A stretch of DNA of 11,187 nucleotides from Bacillota bacterium (GCA_012841005.1 DUVO01000211.1:1-11187), one strand, 5' to 3'. Positions 1-7,269 are shown, counted from the first letter of the stretch. Numbers and translations: made by a program. The notes: generated by a model from the letters alone, not told the origin.

Positions 1-1124
1 AGGGTGAGTTAGCCCGTACCATTACTTCCATGTCGGGAATCAAGAATGCCTGGGTTCAGATTAGTATTCCCGAGCCACGCCTTTATCTTTCTGAGGAGGA
101 AGAGGCATCAGCGGCCATCCTCCTGGAGACCAGTGGGGAACTGAAGCCTGCCCAAGTCCAGGGGATTGTCCATCTTGTTTCCCACAGTGTCGAGGGGCTG
201 AACCCGGATCAGGTAACGGTAGTTGATACAAGGGGACAGGTTCTTTCCCAGGATCTGAGGGGTGATAGCAATCTTGGTCTCACAACAAGCCAGTTTGAAA
301 TACAACGCCAGGTGGAGAGGGAACTGGAGCAGGGGCTCCGGTCCATGCTGGAGATGGTCCTCGGCCCCGGCAAGGTAGTGACCAGGGTTAAGGTGGATAT
401 GAATTTTGATCAAAGGGAAGTGACTACCCAGCTCTTTGAACCCGAGGACAACGGTGAGGGGATTATCAGGAGCATTCAGGAATTGGAACGTTCTTTCAGT
501 GGATATGGAGGAGCGGCAGGGGTCCCTGGTACAGGATCCAATCTCCCCGGTGAAGGTATTCCCACCTATCAGGGCAGCCAGGAAGGGGAATCGGAATACT
601 ATGAGCGGGAAATTACCAGGAATTATGATATAAACGAGATACGGGAACATCTGGTGGTCGCTCCGGGTCAGGTAGAAAGACTATCGGTGGCAGTGGTCAT
701 CGCTGAAGACCAACTTAGTATGGAGCAGAGGCTGGCTGTGGAAGAAACCGTTGCTGCAGCCGTCGGTATTGATTATAGCCGTGGTGACCAGATCATAGTA
801 ACGAGCCTCCCCTTTGCCGAGAGCCCCTTCGGGGAACTGGGAGAAATGGCCGGTATAGATAGACCCCGGCAGTGGTCTTTGTTAGTTTACTTTCTAGCAG
901 CGGGAGTGGTAGTGGGTGCCGGTATCGTACTGTACCGCTTGCGGCGCCGGAGGCAGGAAGAGGACTACCGGGCTGTGCTGGAACAGGCGGCGGCAGCCCA
1001 GCAGCAGGAGGAACCTGAGGTGGTCGCCCATAGGCAGCAGGTCTTGGAACAGGTGGAACGTTTAATCCGAAAGCAACCGGAAACAGTGGCACAACTCTTG
1101 AGCACATGGCTGCATGAGGATTAG
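1..1124 (+). CDS. fliF: FliF, flagellar MS-ring protein (5' truncated by window edge)
   Basis: Membrane protein that forms the MS ring at the base of the flagellum and carries the switch protein FliG on its cytoplasmic tail. The frame is open from base 3 and reads GELARTITSM before the first internal ATG at 30. That matches the conserved FliF segment, so the true start lies outside the window; 373 residues are visible, and roughly 150 are missing against a usual ~520. Visible: the periplasmic ring-building region (VQISIPEPRLYL), a Gly/Pro/Ser-rich linker (about nt 495-590), the conserved NYDINE...VAPGQVERLSVAVVI segment, a second transmembrane helix (nt about 875-935) followed by RLRRRR, and an acidic C-terminal tail ending ETVAQLLSTWLHED. 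That tail is the FliG-binding element of the family. The stop lies 11 nt before fliG, consistent with co-translation of the two partners. Identity is secure. Confidence 0.97.
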   Translation, partial: GELARTITSMSGIKNAWVQISIPEPRLYLSEEEEASAAILLETSGELKPAQVQGIVHLVSHSVEGLNPDQVTVVDTRGQVLSQDLRGDSNLGLTTSQFEIQRQVERELEQGLRSMLEMVLGPGKVVTRVKVDMNFDQREVTTQLFEPEDNGEGIIRSIQELERSFSGYGGAAGVPGTGSNLPGEGIPTYQGSQEGESEYYEREITRNYDINEIREHLVVAPGQVERLSVAVVIAEDQLSMEQRLAVEETVAAAVGIDYSRGDQIIVTSLPFAESPFGELGEMAGIDRPRQWSLLVYFLAAGVVVGAGIVLYRLRRRRQEEDYRAVLEQAAAAQQQEEPEVVAHRQQVLEQVERLIRKQPETVAQLLSTWLHED

Positions 1125-1135
1125 GGGTGTTAAAT

Positions 1136-2146
1136 ATGGCTCGGTACGGTCTTTCCGGAAAAGAGAAGGCAGCGATTGCTTTAATTACCCTGGGGCCGGA
1201 ACTGTCGGCAGAGGTATTTAAACACATGCGGGAGGATGAAATAGAAGAACTGACCCTGGAGATCGCAAGTATGCGCAGGGTTCCTCCCGAGCAGAAGGAA
1301 CAGGTGCTGGGGGAACTATATCATATGTACTTGGCCCAGGAATACATTGCCCAGGGTGGGATTGATTATGCGAAAGAGGTCCTGGAAAGGGCCCTGGGCA
1401 GTCAGAAAGCTATGGCCATTATCCAACGTTTGACGGCCTCCCTACAGGTCAAGCCCTTTGAGTTTATCCGGTCCACAGATCCGGGACAGCTGCTGACCTT
1501 TATCCAGGGCGAACATCCCCAAACCATTGCTTTAATCCTGGCTTTTTTGCAACCCGAACAGGCGGGTACCATTTTGACTGCCCTGCCCCCGGAAAAGCAG
1601 GTGGATGTTACAAAACGGCTTGCCCTTATGGAATATACCTCTCCCGAGGTTATTCAGGAAGTGGAAAGGGTGCTGGAAGCCAAACTTTCCGCCCTGGCAG
1701 GACAGGATTCAACTCAAGTAGGTGGGGTTGAAGCCCTGGTTGAAGTACTCAATCAGGTGGACAGGGCGACGGAAAAAACCATTTTAGAGAATTTAGAAGA
1801 GCAAGAGCCGGAGCTGGCGGAAGAAATAAAACGGAGACTATTTACCTTTGAGGACATTGTGCAGCTGGATAATAAGGCGGTTATGCGGATCTTACGGGAA
1901 ATCGATCTTACCAAGGACTTGCCCCTGGCCCTCAAAGTAGCCAGTGAGGAAGTCAAGAACAAAATTTTCATTAATATGTCTAAACGGGCAGTGGAAACCC
2001 TGCAGGAAGAAATGGATTACCTGGGGCCGGTGAGGCTGCGGGATGTGGAAGAAGCCCAGCAGCGGATTGTGAATACGATACGGAAACTGGAAGAAGTGGG
2101 CGAAATAATAATTGCCCGGGGTGGTGAAGATGAAATTGTGGTCTAG
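1136..2146 (+). CDS. fliG: FliG, flagellar motor switch / rotor protein
   Basis: Rotor protein of the C ring; it binds FliF and FliM and transmits torque from the stator. With the ATG at 1136 the product is 336 residues, normal for FliG, and begins MARYGLSGKEKAA as in Bacillus homologues. AGGGG at 1123-1127 is a good ribosome-binding site for it. An in-frame GTG at 1127 would add three residues and is less likely. Visible: N-terminal FliF-binding domain; EHPQ motif at 126-129 in the middle domain; Gly-Gly linker at 196-197; LFTF at 235-238, matching the MFXF hinge. In the C-terminal torque helix, charges equivalent to E. coli K264, R281, D288/D289 and R297 are present as K267, R284, E291/E292 and R300. 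All residues for stator contact are therefore kept. Its end overlaps fliH by 17 nt. Confidence 0.97.
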   Translation: MARYGLSGKEKAAIALITLGPELSAEVFKHMREDEIEELTLEIASMRRVPPEQKEQVLGELYHMYLAQEYIAQGGIDYAKEVLERALGSQKAMAIIQRLTASLQVKPFEFIRSTDPGQLLTFIQGEHPQTIALILAFLQPEQAGTILTALPPEKQVDVTKRLALMEYTSPEVIQEVERVLEAKLSALAGQDSTQVGGVEALVEVLNQVDRATEKTILENLEEQEPELAEEIKRRLFTFEDIVQLDNKAVMRILREIDLTKDLPLALKVASEEVKNKIFINMSKRAVETLQEEMDYLGPVRLRDVEEAQQRIVNTIRKLEEVGEIIIARGGEDEIVV

Positions 2147-2855
2147 GGTGCTCAAGGATGTGCAGGTGACGGCAAAGGCTTCTACTATTGGCCCACAGTC
2201 CGGCGAAAAGGAAACTGCTGCGGGTAACATGGTTCCCATTGATATACAGAACCGGATACTCTCCAATTATGTGTTAGCAACGGCAGAGAGCAGGGCGGCC
2301 GCTTTGCTTTCTGCGGCCCAGGGGAAAAGCCGCTCCATGCTGGAAAAGGCCGCAGAAGAGGCAAAAACAATAAAGCAGCAGGCCTATGAAGAGGGCTTTG
2401 CCCGGGGGTACCGGGAAGGGGAGCAACAAGCCCAGGGTCTCAAAGCCGAAGCAGAGGCCCTCTTGGAGGAAGCCAGACGGGAGCGGGAAGAGATTATTCG
2501 TTCGGCAGAACCGGAGATAATAAACCTTGCCTTGAGGCTGGCAGAAAGGATTGTCAACCACCAGCTTGACCTAGATCCTTCCTCCTTGCTGGTCATGTTG
2601 AAGGGAATACAGCTGGGTGATGTGCAGCAGGAGATAGTGCTCCGGGTTCATCCGGACCGGTTATCCTACCTTAAGGGAAAGAAGGACGAACTCTGCTGGC
2701 TTTTTCCCCAGGCGAATGTCCGTGTGGAAGCTGATCCGGGGATAAAACAGGGATTTATCCTGGACACCCGGCAGGGGACCGTCGATGCCAGGGTTGGTAC
2801 GCAATTAGAGGAACTGGAATTGGTTTTGAAAGAAGTGCTTGATCGTGGTGAGTAA
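2130..2855 (+). CDS. fliH: FliH, export ATPase regulator / stalk protein
   Basis: Cytoplasmic stator-like protein that holds and regulates the FliI ATPase at the flagellar type III export gate. The 241-residue product has a long charged helical region (about residues 45-125) with the EEGFARGYREG segment typical of FliH glycine-repeat helices. A globular C-terminal FliH domain follows (about 130-240, with LALRLAERIVNHQL and ADPGIKQGFILDT). The ATG at 2130 is preceded by GGGGTGGTGA and gives a start of MKLWSRVLK. In-frame TTG (2112) and GTG (2121) codons lie upstream but would push the start deeper into fliG. The gene overlaps fliG by 17 nt and fliI by about 11 nt, so translation of the three is probably coupled. 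Sequence conservation in FliH is low, so the call rests on pattern plus position directly before fliI. Confidence 0.94.
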   Translation: MKLWSRVLKDVQVTAKASTIGPQSGEKETAAGNMVPIDIQNRILSNYVLATAESRAAALLSAAQGKSRSMLEKAAEEAKTIKQQAYEEGFARGYREGEQQAQGLKAEAEALLEEARREREEIIRSAEPEIINLALRLAERIVNHQLDLDPSSLLVMLKGIQLGDVQQEIVLRVHPDRLSYLKGKKDELCWLFPQANVRVEADPGIKQGFILDTRQGTVDARVGTQLEELELVLKEVLDRGE

Positions 2856-4161
2856 GGTCTTTTCGGCGGACAAATATATAAAAGCCCTGAAGGAAGCCAG
2901 ACCTGTGCGGGTCCTGGGTAAGGTTACCAGGGTAGCAGGTTCCCTGATCGAGTCCCAGGGGCCCCCGGCGCGCATCGGAGAAATATGTCTTATTGGTAAT
3001 GGTGGGGTGAAAGCCGAGGTCATTGGTTTTCGGGCCCCCAATCTTCTCCTCAGTCCCCTTGGACCGATGCAGGGGATTGCCCCGGGAGTTATGGTCAGGG
3101 CTACAGAAAGGCAGCTGACGGTTGGGGTGGGACCTGGTCTCTTGGGACGAGTCCTCGATGGGCTTGGCCAACCTTTAGATGGCAAGGGCCCAGTTGCAGC
3201 CAGGGAGGAATACCCCCTGGAAAATACTCCTCCCCATCCCCTAATGCGGCCCCGGATAAAAAAAATTTTGCCTGTGGGCGTTAGGGCCGTGGATGGTCTT
3301 CTTACTTGTGGGCGAGGGCAAAGGATGGGTATTTTTGCAGGCAGTGGTGTCGGGAAGAGTACCCTTTTGGGAATGATGGCAAAAAACACCGGGGCAGATG
3401 TCAATGTTATAGCCCTTATCGGGGAGAGAGGCCGGGAAGTTAGGGACTTTTTAGAGAAGGTTTTAGGGGAAAGGGGTTTGGAACATTCTGTAGTTGTTGT
3501 TGCGACTTCAGATCAATCTCCCCTCTGCCGGGTTAAGGGAGCTTTTTTGGCGACGGCCATAGCCGAGTACTTCCGCGACCAGGGGCGGGATGTGCTTCTC
3601 CTTGTAGATTCCTTAACCCGGCTGGCAATGGCCCAGCGGGAGCTGGGTTTGGCCGCTGGAGAACCGCCTACCAGTAAGGGATATACCCCCTCGGTGTTTA
3701 CCATGTTTTCCCGTCTCCTGGAACGTTCTGGTACGGCGGAGAGGGGGTCAATAACGGGGATTTATACGGTACTAGTCGAAGGAGATGACCCCAACGATCC
3801 CATAGCCGATGCTGTCCGGGGCATACTCGATGGCCATATTGTTTTATCCCGCCGCTTGGCCCAAGCCAATCATTACCCTGCCATTGACATTCTGGCCAGT
3901 GTCAGCCGTCTCATGATGGATTTGGTTACCCCCGAGCACCTGGAACTGGCCGGCAGGGTGAGGGCTGCTTTGGCCCTGCACCGGGAAAATGAAGTTCTGA
4001 TCAATATTGGTGCTTATACACCGGGGAGCAATGCGGAACTTGATACCGCCCTGGCTTTATTCCCCCGTATTAAGGGTTTTTTATGTCAGGGAGTGGCGGA
4101 AGGGCCAAGTTTAACCGATACCTGGCAGAAACTGCGGGCAATATTTGCTCAAGGAGAGTAA
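2845..4161 (+). CDS. fliI: FliI, flagellum-specific type III export ATPase
   Basis: Hexameric ATPase of the flagellar export apparatus, related to the F1 beta subunit; with FliH and FliJ it prepares and unfolds export substrates. From the GTG at 2845 it is 438 residues, the normal length. Visible: N-terminal beta-barrel domain (about 20-90), Walker A GSGVGKST at 166-173, the GERGREVRDF catalytic-glutamate segment at 193-202, Walker B LLLVD at 251-255, and the DSLTRLAMAQRELGLAAGEPP stretch split by the ATPase core. The C-terminal helical domain ends KLRAIFAQGE. The start is uncertain: TTG at 2839, GTG at 2845 and GTG at 2848 are in frame. AGAAGTG at 2831-2837 is a weak ribosome-binding site that fits the two GTGs better. 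It overlaps the end of fliH, and fliJ begins 6 nt after its stop. Identity is certain; the first residues are not. Confidence 0.97.
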   Translation: MVSKVFSADKYIKALKEARPVRVLGKVTRVAGSLIESQGPPARIGEICLIGNGGVKAEVIGFRAPNLLLSPLGPMQGIAPGVMVRATERQLTVGVGPGLLGRVLDGLGQPLDGKGPVAAREEYPLENTPPHPLMRPRIKKILPVGVRAVDGLLTCGRGQRMGIFAGSGVGKSTLLGMMAKNTGADVNVIALIGERGREVRDFLEKVLGERGLEHSVVVVATSDQSPLCRVKGAFLATAIAEYFRDQGRDVLLLVDSLTRLAMAQRELGLAAGEPPTSKGYTPSVFTMFSRLLERSGTAERGSITGIYTVLVEGDDPNDPIADAVRGILDGHIVLSRRLAQANHYPAIDILASVSRLMMDLVTPEHLELAGRVRAALALHRENEVLINIGAYTPGSNAELDTALALFPRIKGFLCQGVAEGPSLTDTWQKLRAIFAQGE

Positions 4162-4167
4162 AGCAAA

Positions 4168-4596
4168 GTGAAGATTGTGCGTCTCCTGGAATTCAGAAAA
4201 CAACAGGAACAGCAGGCTAAAGGTGTATTAAGCCAGAGGGTAGGGCAACTGCGGGAGGAATTAAACAGGTTGCAGTCCCTCAAGGAAGAATTGCTGCGGA
4301 CAGAAAATTTGTCTTTCCAGCAGGTCGAGTTTCCGGTTGCACTGCTGCAGCAGCGTGCCTGTTATTTGGAAAGGCTCCAAGGTTGGATTAGAGAACAACA
4401 GGAACAGGTGAAAAAAAGCAGGGACAGGGTCCAACAAGCCCGGGCAAAATGGGAAGAGTGCCGGCTGGAGAAGGAAAAGATGGAGAAGCTCATGGAGAAG
4501 TGGGAGGAAAGGCAGAGGGAAAGGGAGAAGGTCCTGACCCAGAGGTATTTGGATGAAATGGGCACCTTGCGGTTTATAGATGGCAATCAGTGCTGA
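4168..4596 (+). CDS. fliJ: FliJ, flagellar export coiled-coil protein
   Basis: Small cytoplasmic protein that acts as the central stalk of the FliI hexamer and a chaperone-escort factor for export. The 142-residue product (family about 140-150) begins MKIVRLLEFRKQQEQQAKG, the typical FliJ N-terminus. It is almost wholly alpha-helical coiled coil, very rich in Gln, Glu, Arg and Lys, with no membrane segment or cysteine-rich site. The start is GTG at 4168, with AAGGAGAG at 4151-4158 lying over the end of fliI. The sequence alone is a generic coiled coil; the N-terminal motif and the place between fliI and a ylxF/fliK pair make the call firm. Confidence 0.92.
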   Translation: MKIVRLLEFRKQQEQQAKGVLSQRVGQLREELNRLQSLKEELLRTENLSFQQVEFPVALLQQRACYLERLQGWIREQQEQVKKSRDRVQQARAKWEECRLEKEKMEKLMEKWEERQREREKVLTQRYLDEMGTLRFIDGNQC

Positions 4597-4615
4597 GTAA
4601 GCGGAGGTACAAGTA

Positions 4616-5179
4616 ATGGTGATATCCTGGCGGCGAAATAAATGGGTAAGGCTCTTCTTCTGGGGAGTGGTAATGGTAATACTGCTGGGGTTTCTCATTG
4701 GCCTGACCCTCCTTCTCCTTGATTCCCTGAACATCATTGATGTTGAGGCTCTAAGGGAGGACTGGCACCAGCGCCTGCGGCCGGGCTCCGGGGAGAAAGA
4801 ATTCTCCCAGGAGCCGGAGAAAGTGGACCTGTTAGAGAAAGAGATAGCGGAGTTAAAGGGGGAGAATACGTCCCTCCGGGGGGAGTTGGCGGAAAAAAGT
4901 CGCGAATTGCTGGGACTTTTGCAGGAACTGGAAGAGGTGCGGGAAAAACTGCGGGAACTTGAGGAGGAAAAACAGAGGCGAGTACATATAGGAGAAGTTT
5001 ATGGGAAAATGCGGCCCCAGGAAGCTGCCGCCATCCTGGGAAGGCTCTCCGATGGGGAGGCCGTTGAGATCCTGATGGCACTGGAAGCGGAACAGGCGGG
5101 CCAGATCCTGGCCAAAATGGATCCGGGCAAAGCCGCTGCCTTGACCAAAGCCATGAATTGCCCGAAAGGAGGTGATTAA
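4616..5179 (+). CDS. ylxF: YlxF/MotE-like membrane protein with coiled coil and MgtE-N-like domain
   Basis: Membrane-anchored protein of the flagellar operon, 187 residues, function not established in Firmicutes. Layout: short basic N-terminus (SWRRNKWVR), one transmembrane helix at about 12-36, an acidic linker, a charged heptad-rich coiled coil at about 68-122, and a compact C-terminal domain at about 130-181. The C-terminal domain (KMRPQEAAAILGRL... EQAGQILAKMDPGKAAALTKAM) has the helical repeat pattern of MgtE N-terminal domains. The same layout occurs in B. subtilis YlxF, which lies between fliJ and fliK, and in rhizobial MotE, a periplasmic chaperone for MotC. Topology by analogy is N-in with the bulk outside. 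The start is ATG at 4616 with a strong GGAGGT at 4603-4608. A stator- or hook-related scaffolding role is possible but is inference. Confidence 0.85.
   Translation: MVISWRRNKWVRLFFWGVVMVILLGFLIGLTLLLLDSLNIIDVEALREDWHQRLRPGSGEKEFSQEPEKVDLLEKEIAELKGENTSLRGELAEKSRELLGLLQELEEVREKLRELEEEKQRRVHIGEVYGKMRPQEAAAILGRLSDGEAVEILMALEAEQAGQILAKMDPGKAAALTKAMNCPKGGD
5165..5175 (+). promoter_or_regulatory. Near-perfect ribosome-binding site for fliK
   Basis: AAAGGAGGTGA overlaps the last codons of ylxF and is almost fully complementary to the 3' end of bacterial 16S rRNA. Its spacing favours GTG 5181 (8 nt after GGAGG) or ATG 5184 over the upstream in-frame GTG 5172, which lies within the site itself. Confidence 0.85.
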
Positions 5180-5180
5180 G

Positions 5181-6314
5181 GTGATGGAACTTTTAGGAGT
5201 CCCCGTTGCTACCGGTCTAACCTACAAACCGGGACCGGAGGAAGGAAAGACAACGGGAACGGATCCTGCATTTGCCCTGCTTCTGGCTTTTATGCTCGGG
5301 GAACAACCCCGGCTTACTTTCCTGCCGGTAGCAGGGGGACAGGAGACCGGCCTAGGAAAGGAGGGAGAACTGGCGGCGGAGCCATTGCTGTTCCAGTACC
5401 CGACTCTACCGGGAGGAGGAAACCGGGAAGTTGCTGTGGGCACTACAACAGAGCTGCCTTGCTCCTTGACGCCGGGGGAGGGAGAAGGGGAGAGTATACC
5501 ACGGGCCGTTCCCCTTGAGGCGGAGGAATCTGAGACAGGCAAACCGGCGGCAGGAAATGGCCGGGAGTTATCCCTTCCCCTGCGAGGACAGGAGGGGTTT
5601 CCAGCCAGCCTTACCACCGGGGACAGTTCACCCCCGGAACCGGGGGCTGATGCCGAAGGGGTTTCGACAGGGAGACCCGGTCAAATGGGGGATTACCCCC
5701 TGGCAGGTGAGATGACAGCCGAAAAGGGAGAAGTTGGACAAACAAAGGGGGAAGGCATTAAGTCAAGGTACTCTGCCCCGGAAATAACTTCGTCCCATTT
5801 ATTTACAACAACTGCGGACTCTGAATTCCGGCCGGTGCCAGTGCAGGAGTCTCTGCCTTCCCTGCCGGAAGCACCTCCCCTAGATGTTGCTGAACCTGAC
5901 TTTATGGAAAAGCTGGTGGCCAGGGTGGAGCTGGCCCGGGAGCGGGGGGAGACCCAGCTCAACATACAATTGAAGCCCGAAGTGCTGGGAAAAGTCCAGG
6001 TTGAATTTGTCTACCGTAAGGGCACTGTTTCTACCCGGCTAATGGTAGAAAACCATGAAGTCAGGGAATTGCTGGCTTCCCACTTGCCGGTCCTGCAGGA
6101 GACCCTTTCCCAACAGGGGCTACAGCTAGATAACGTTGCGGTAGATGTCTTTGTTAATCATCAGGGTGCAGGTGACACCGGCAGTCAGGATAATCCCTGG
6201 GTTTATCGGCAAGGGGCACGGGTTCCTCCTGAGGAGGGCCGAGGCAGCACCGGCAATGAATTGACGGGACTGGGTCCTTCCCTGGTTAGGGAAGGCTTCG
6301 ACTATCTGGTCTAG
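5181..6314 (+). CDS. fliK: FliK, hook-length control protein
   Basis: Secreted ruler protein that measures the growing hook and, through its C-terminal domain, switches the export gate from hook-type to filament-type substrates. The product is 377 residues from GTG 5181; ATG 5184 is an equally possible start. The first ~230 residues are low-complexity and rich in Gly, Pro, Glu and Ser, as expected for an extended ruler, and poorly conserved. Residues about 238-326 form the conserved Flg_hook domain: EPDFMEKLVARVELARERGE, then LNIQLKPEVLGKVQVEF, then HEVRELLASHLPVLQETLSQQGL and VAVDVFVN. A Gly-rich tail follows. The start codon is 1 nt after the ylxF stop. A perfect 8-bp inverted repeat lies in its last codons (6276-6295). 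The identity rests on the C-terminal domain and on the following flgD-flgE. Confidence 0.93.
   Translation: MMELLGVPVATGLTYKPGPEEGKTTGTDPAFALLLAFMLGEQPRLTFLPVAGGQETGLGKEGELAAEPLLFQYPTLPGGGNREVAVGTTTELPCSLTPGEGEGESIPRAVPLEAEESETGKPAAGNGRELSLPLRGQEGFPASLTTGDSSPPEPGADAEGVSTGRPGQMGDYPLAGEMTAEKGEVGQTKGEGIKSRYSAPEITSSHLFTTTADSEFRPVPVQESLPSLPEAPPLDVAEPDFMEKLVARVELARERGETQLNIQLKPEVLGKVQVEFVYRKGTVSTRLMVENHEVRELLASHLPVLQETLSQQGLQLDNVAVDVFVNHQGAGDTGSQDNPWVYRQGARVPPEEGRGSTGNELTGLGPSLVREGFDYLV
6276..6295 (+). repeat. Perfect 8-bp inverted repeat with GGTT loop in the 3' end of fliK
   Basis: CCTTCCCT (6276-6283) and AGGGAAGG (6288-6295) are exact reverse complements around a 4-nt loop. The structure lies in codons for GPSLVREGF near the end of fliK. 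No T-run follows, so it is not an intrinsic terminator. It could stabilise or process mRNA, or be chance. Confidence 0.6.
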
Positions 6315-6319
6315 TGAGA

Positions 6320-6354
6320 AGGTTTATCGGGAGAAGGGGACCCTTGAAAAACCT
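6320..6354 (+). repeat. Imperfect nested inverted repeat in the fliK-flgD spacer
   Basis: The 58-nt spacer between fliK and flgD holds AGGTTT (6320-6325) paired with AAACCT (6349-6354), enclosing AAGG (6334-6337) and CCTT (6342-6345). The fold has an asymmetric internal loop and is only moderately convincing. The flgD ribosome-binding site starts 5 nt after it and is not included in it. Confidence 0.4.
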
Positions 6355-6372
6355 GTTTGGGAGGTGATGGGG

Positions 6373-6825
6373 ATGTATGTAACGGATACCACCAGCACTA
6401 CCACTGTTGCCGCATATCAAACAACCAAGGAGGCTTCCCAACCTCTAGCCAGTCTAGACAACTTCTTGAAACTTTTGTTATCCCAGATTCAATATCAAGA
6501 TCCTCTAAACCCTGTTCAAGATCATGAATTCATTGCCCAGCTGGCCCAGTTTTCCCAGCTTGAGGCTGTGCAGGCAACCAACAGCCGGCTGAACACCATC
6601 GGTATTCTACTGGAGAGCAGCTTGTCTTACCAGGGACTGCAACTCTTGGGGAGGGAAGTAGATATCCAAACTAAGGATGGTGTTGTTACCGGCCTGGTAG
6701 ACGGAGTTACTTACGAGAATGGCCGGCCTGCCCTTCTGGTCAACGGACAAAGGATTGAACTGGGGCAGGTGCTACAGGTAAGGATTGCTGCAGCGGCGGG
6801 GGGAGGAGAAGAGGGTGAGCAATAG
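6373..6825 (+). CDS. flgD: FlgD, hook cap / hook assembly scaffold (short form)
   Basis: Exported scaffold that caps the growing hook and promotes polymerisation of FlgE. The ATG at 6373 is 8 nt after GGAGG in GGGAGGTGA (6359-6367) and gives 150 residues; in-frame GTG 6364 and ATG 6367 lie inside that site. A Thr/Ser-rich N-terminus (export region) is followed by the FlgD signature NFLKLLLSQIQYQDPLNP and then FIAQLAQFSQLEAVQATN (about residues 30-75). After this comes a short beta region, LLGREVDIQTKDGVVTGLVDGV, which is the start of the Tudor-like part. The Ig-like domain of the ~230-residue enteric FlgD is absent, as is usual in Firmicutes. Its last 11 nt overlap the next gene. Confidence 0.95.
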   Translation: MYVTDTTSTTTVAAYQTTKEASQPLASLDNFLKLLLSQIQYQDPLNPVQDHEFIAQLAQFSQLEAVQATNSRLNTIGILLESSLSYQGLQLLGREVDIQTKDGVVTGLVDGVTYENGRPALLVNGQRIELGQVLQVRIAAAAGGGEEGEQ

Positions 6826-7198
6826 GATTTACCGGGTGCCGCAGCCGATACTACCACCGGATTATGGTACCAAAGTACCGGACAGGGGAACGGGAACCCC
6901 AGCCGGGGATGATTTCGCAACGGTCCTGGAGCGGGTTCAGGGGGAAATCAAGTTTTCCCGCCATGCCCTGCAGCGGCTGCAGACCAGGAATATAACTCTA
7001 ACGGCCGGTGAGGTTCACCGCCTGCAAGATGCGGTGGAAAGGGCTGCGAGTAAAGGTGCCAGGGATTCCCTGGTCCTGTTGGATGAACTGGCCTTTGTGG
7101 TCAGCATCAAGAACAGGACAGTAATAACGGCCATGGATGGGGAGAGCATGAAGGAACATGTTTTTACCAATATCGACAGTGCGGTAATAGTTAAATAG
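6815..7198 (+). CDS. Conserved flagellar-operon protein of unknown function (TIGR02530-like)
   Basis: A 127-residue soluble protein with no signal peptide or transmembrane helix. The first ~45 residues are Pro/Gly-rich and probably disordered. The rest carries the pattern FSRHALQRLQTRNITLT, then LDELAFVVSIKNRTVITAMD and a C-terminal VFTNIDSAVIV. I recognise this as the flagellar-operon family TIGR02530, found between flgD and flgE in many Firmicutes; its molecular role is not known to me. The GTG at 6815 has GGAGG at 6802-6806 (8 nt spacing) and overlaps flgD by 11 nt. A TTG at 6785 is in frame but lacks such a site. The overlap suggests production in step with the hook cap, so a role in hook assembly (chaperone or regulator) is plausible but only inferred. 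Confidence 0.85.
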   Translation: MSNRIYRVPQPILPPDYGTKVPDRGTGTPAGDDFATVLERVQGEIKFSRHALQRLQTRNITLTAGEVHRLQDAVERAASKGARDSLVLLDELAFVVSIKNRTVITAMDGESMKEHVFTNIDSAVIVK

Positions 7199-7228
7199 GG
7201 GCTGGACCTCTTTGGGAGGCCCCTGGAG

Positions 7229-7250
7229 GCCGCCGACCGACAGAGGCGGC
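7229..7250 (+). repeat. GC-rich hairpin in the spacer upstream of flgE
   Basis: GCCGCC (7229-7234) and GGCGGC (7245-7250) form a perfect 6-bp stem around a 10-nt loop. It ends 7 nt before the flgE ribosome-binding site GGAGG (7258-7262), which stays outside the stem. A second small stem is possible just upstream: CCTC 7207-7210 with GAGG 7216-7219. The spacer also carries two copies of GGAGGCC (7215-7221 and 7225-7231). No T-run follows, so termination is unlikely. Confidence 0.5.
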
Positions 7251-7269
7251 TAGAAAGGGAGGGAGAAGA

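Noticed and set aside
108..650. A 180-codon - strand open frame across fliF
   Set aside because: Opposite conserved FliF coding sequence, with no domain or ribosome-binding site of note.
2805..3404. A 199-codon - strand open frame across the fliH-fliI junction
   Set aside because: Low-complexity Arg/Pro/Ser-rich translation with no known domain, lying opposite strongly conserved FliI sequence.
5515..5715. A second + strand open frame inside fliK
   Set aside because: It sits in the low-complexity GC-rich ruler region; the fliK frame is the one that leads into the conserved hook domain.
6258..6372. Sigma-A promoter before flgD (TTGACG near 6261)
   Set aside because: No TATAAT-like element lies at 16-18 nt spacing, and no convincing alternative sigma site is visible in the spacer.
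6785..6814. TTG start for the unknown gene, ten codons upstream
   Set aside because: GTG 6815 has GGAGG at ideal spacing; the upstream part would only read flgD 3' end sequence in another frame.
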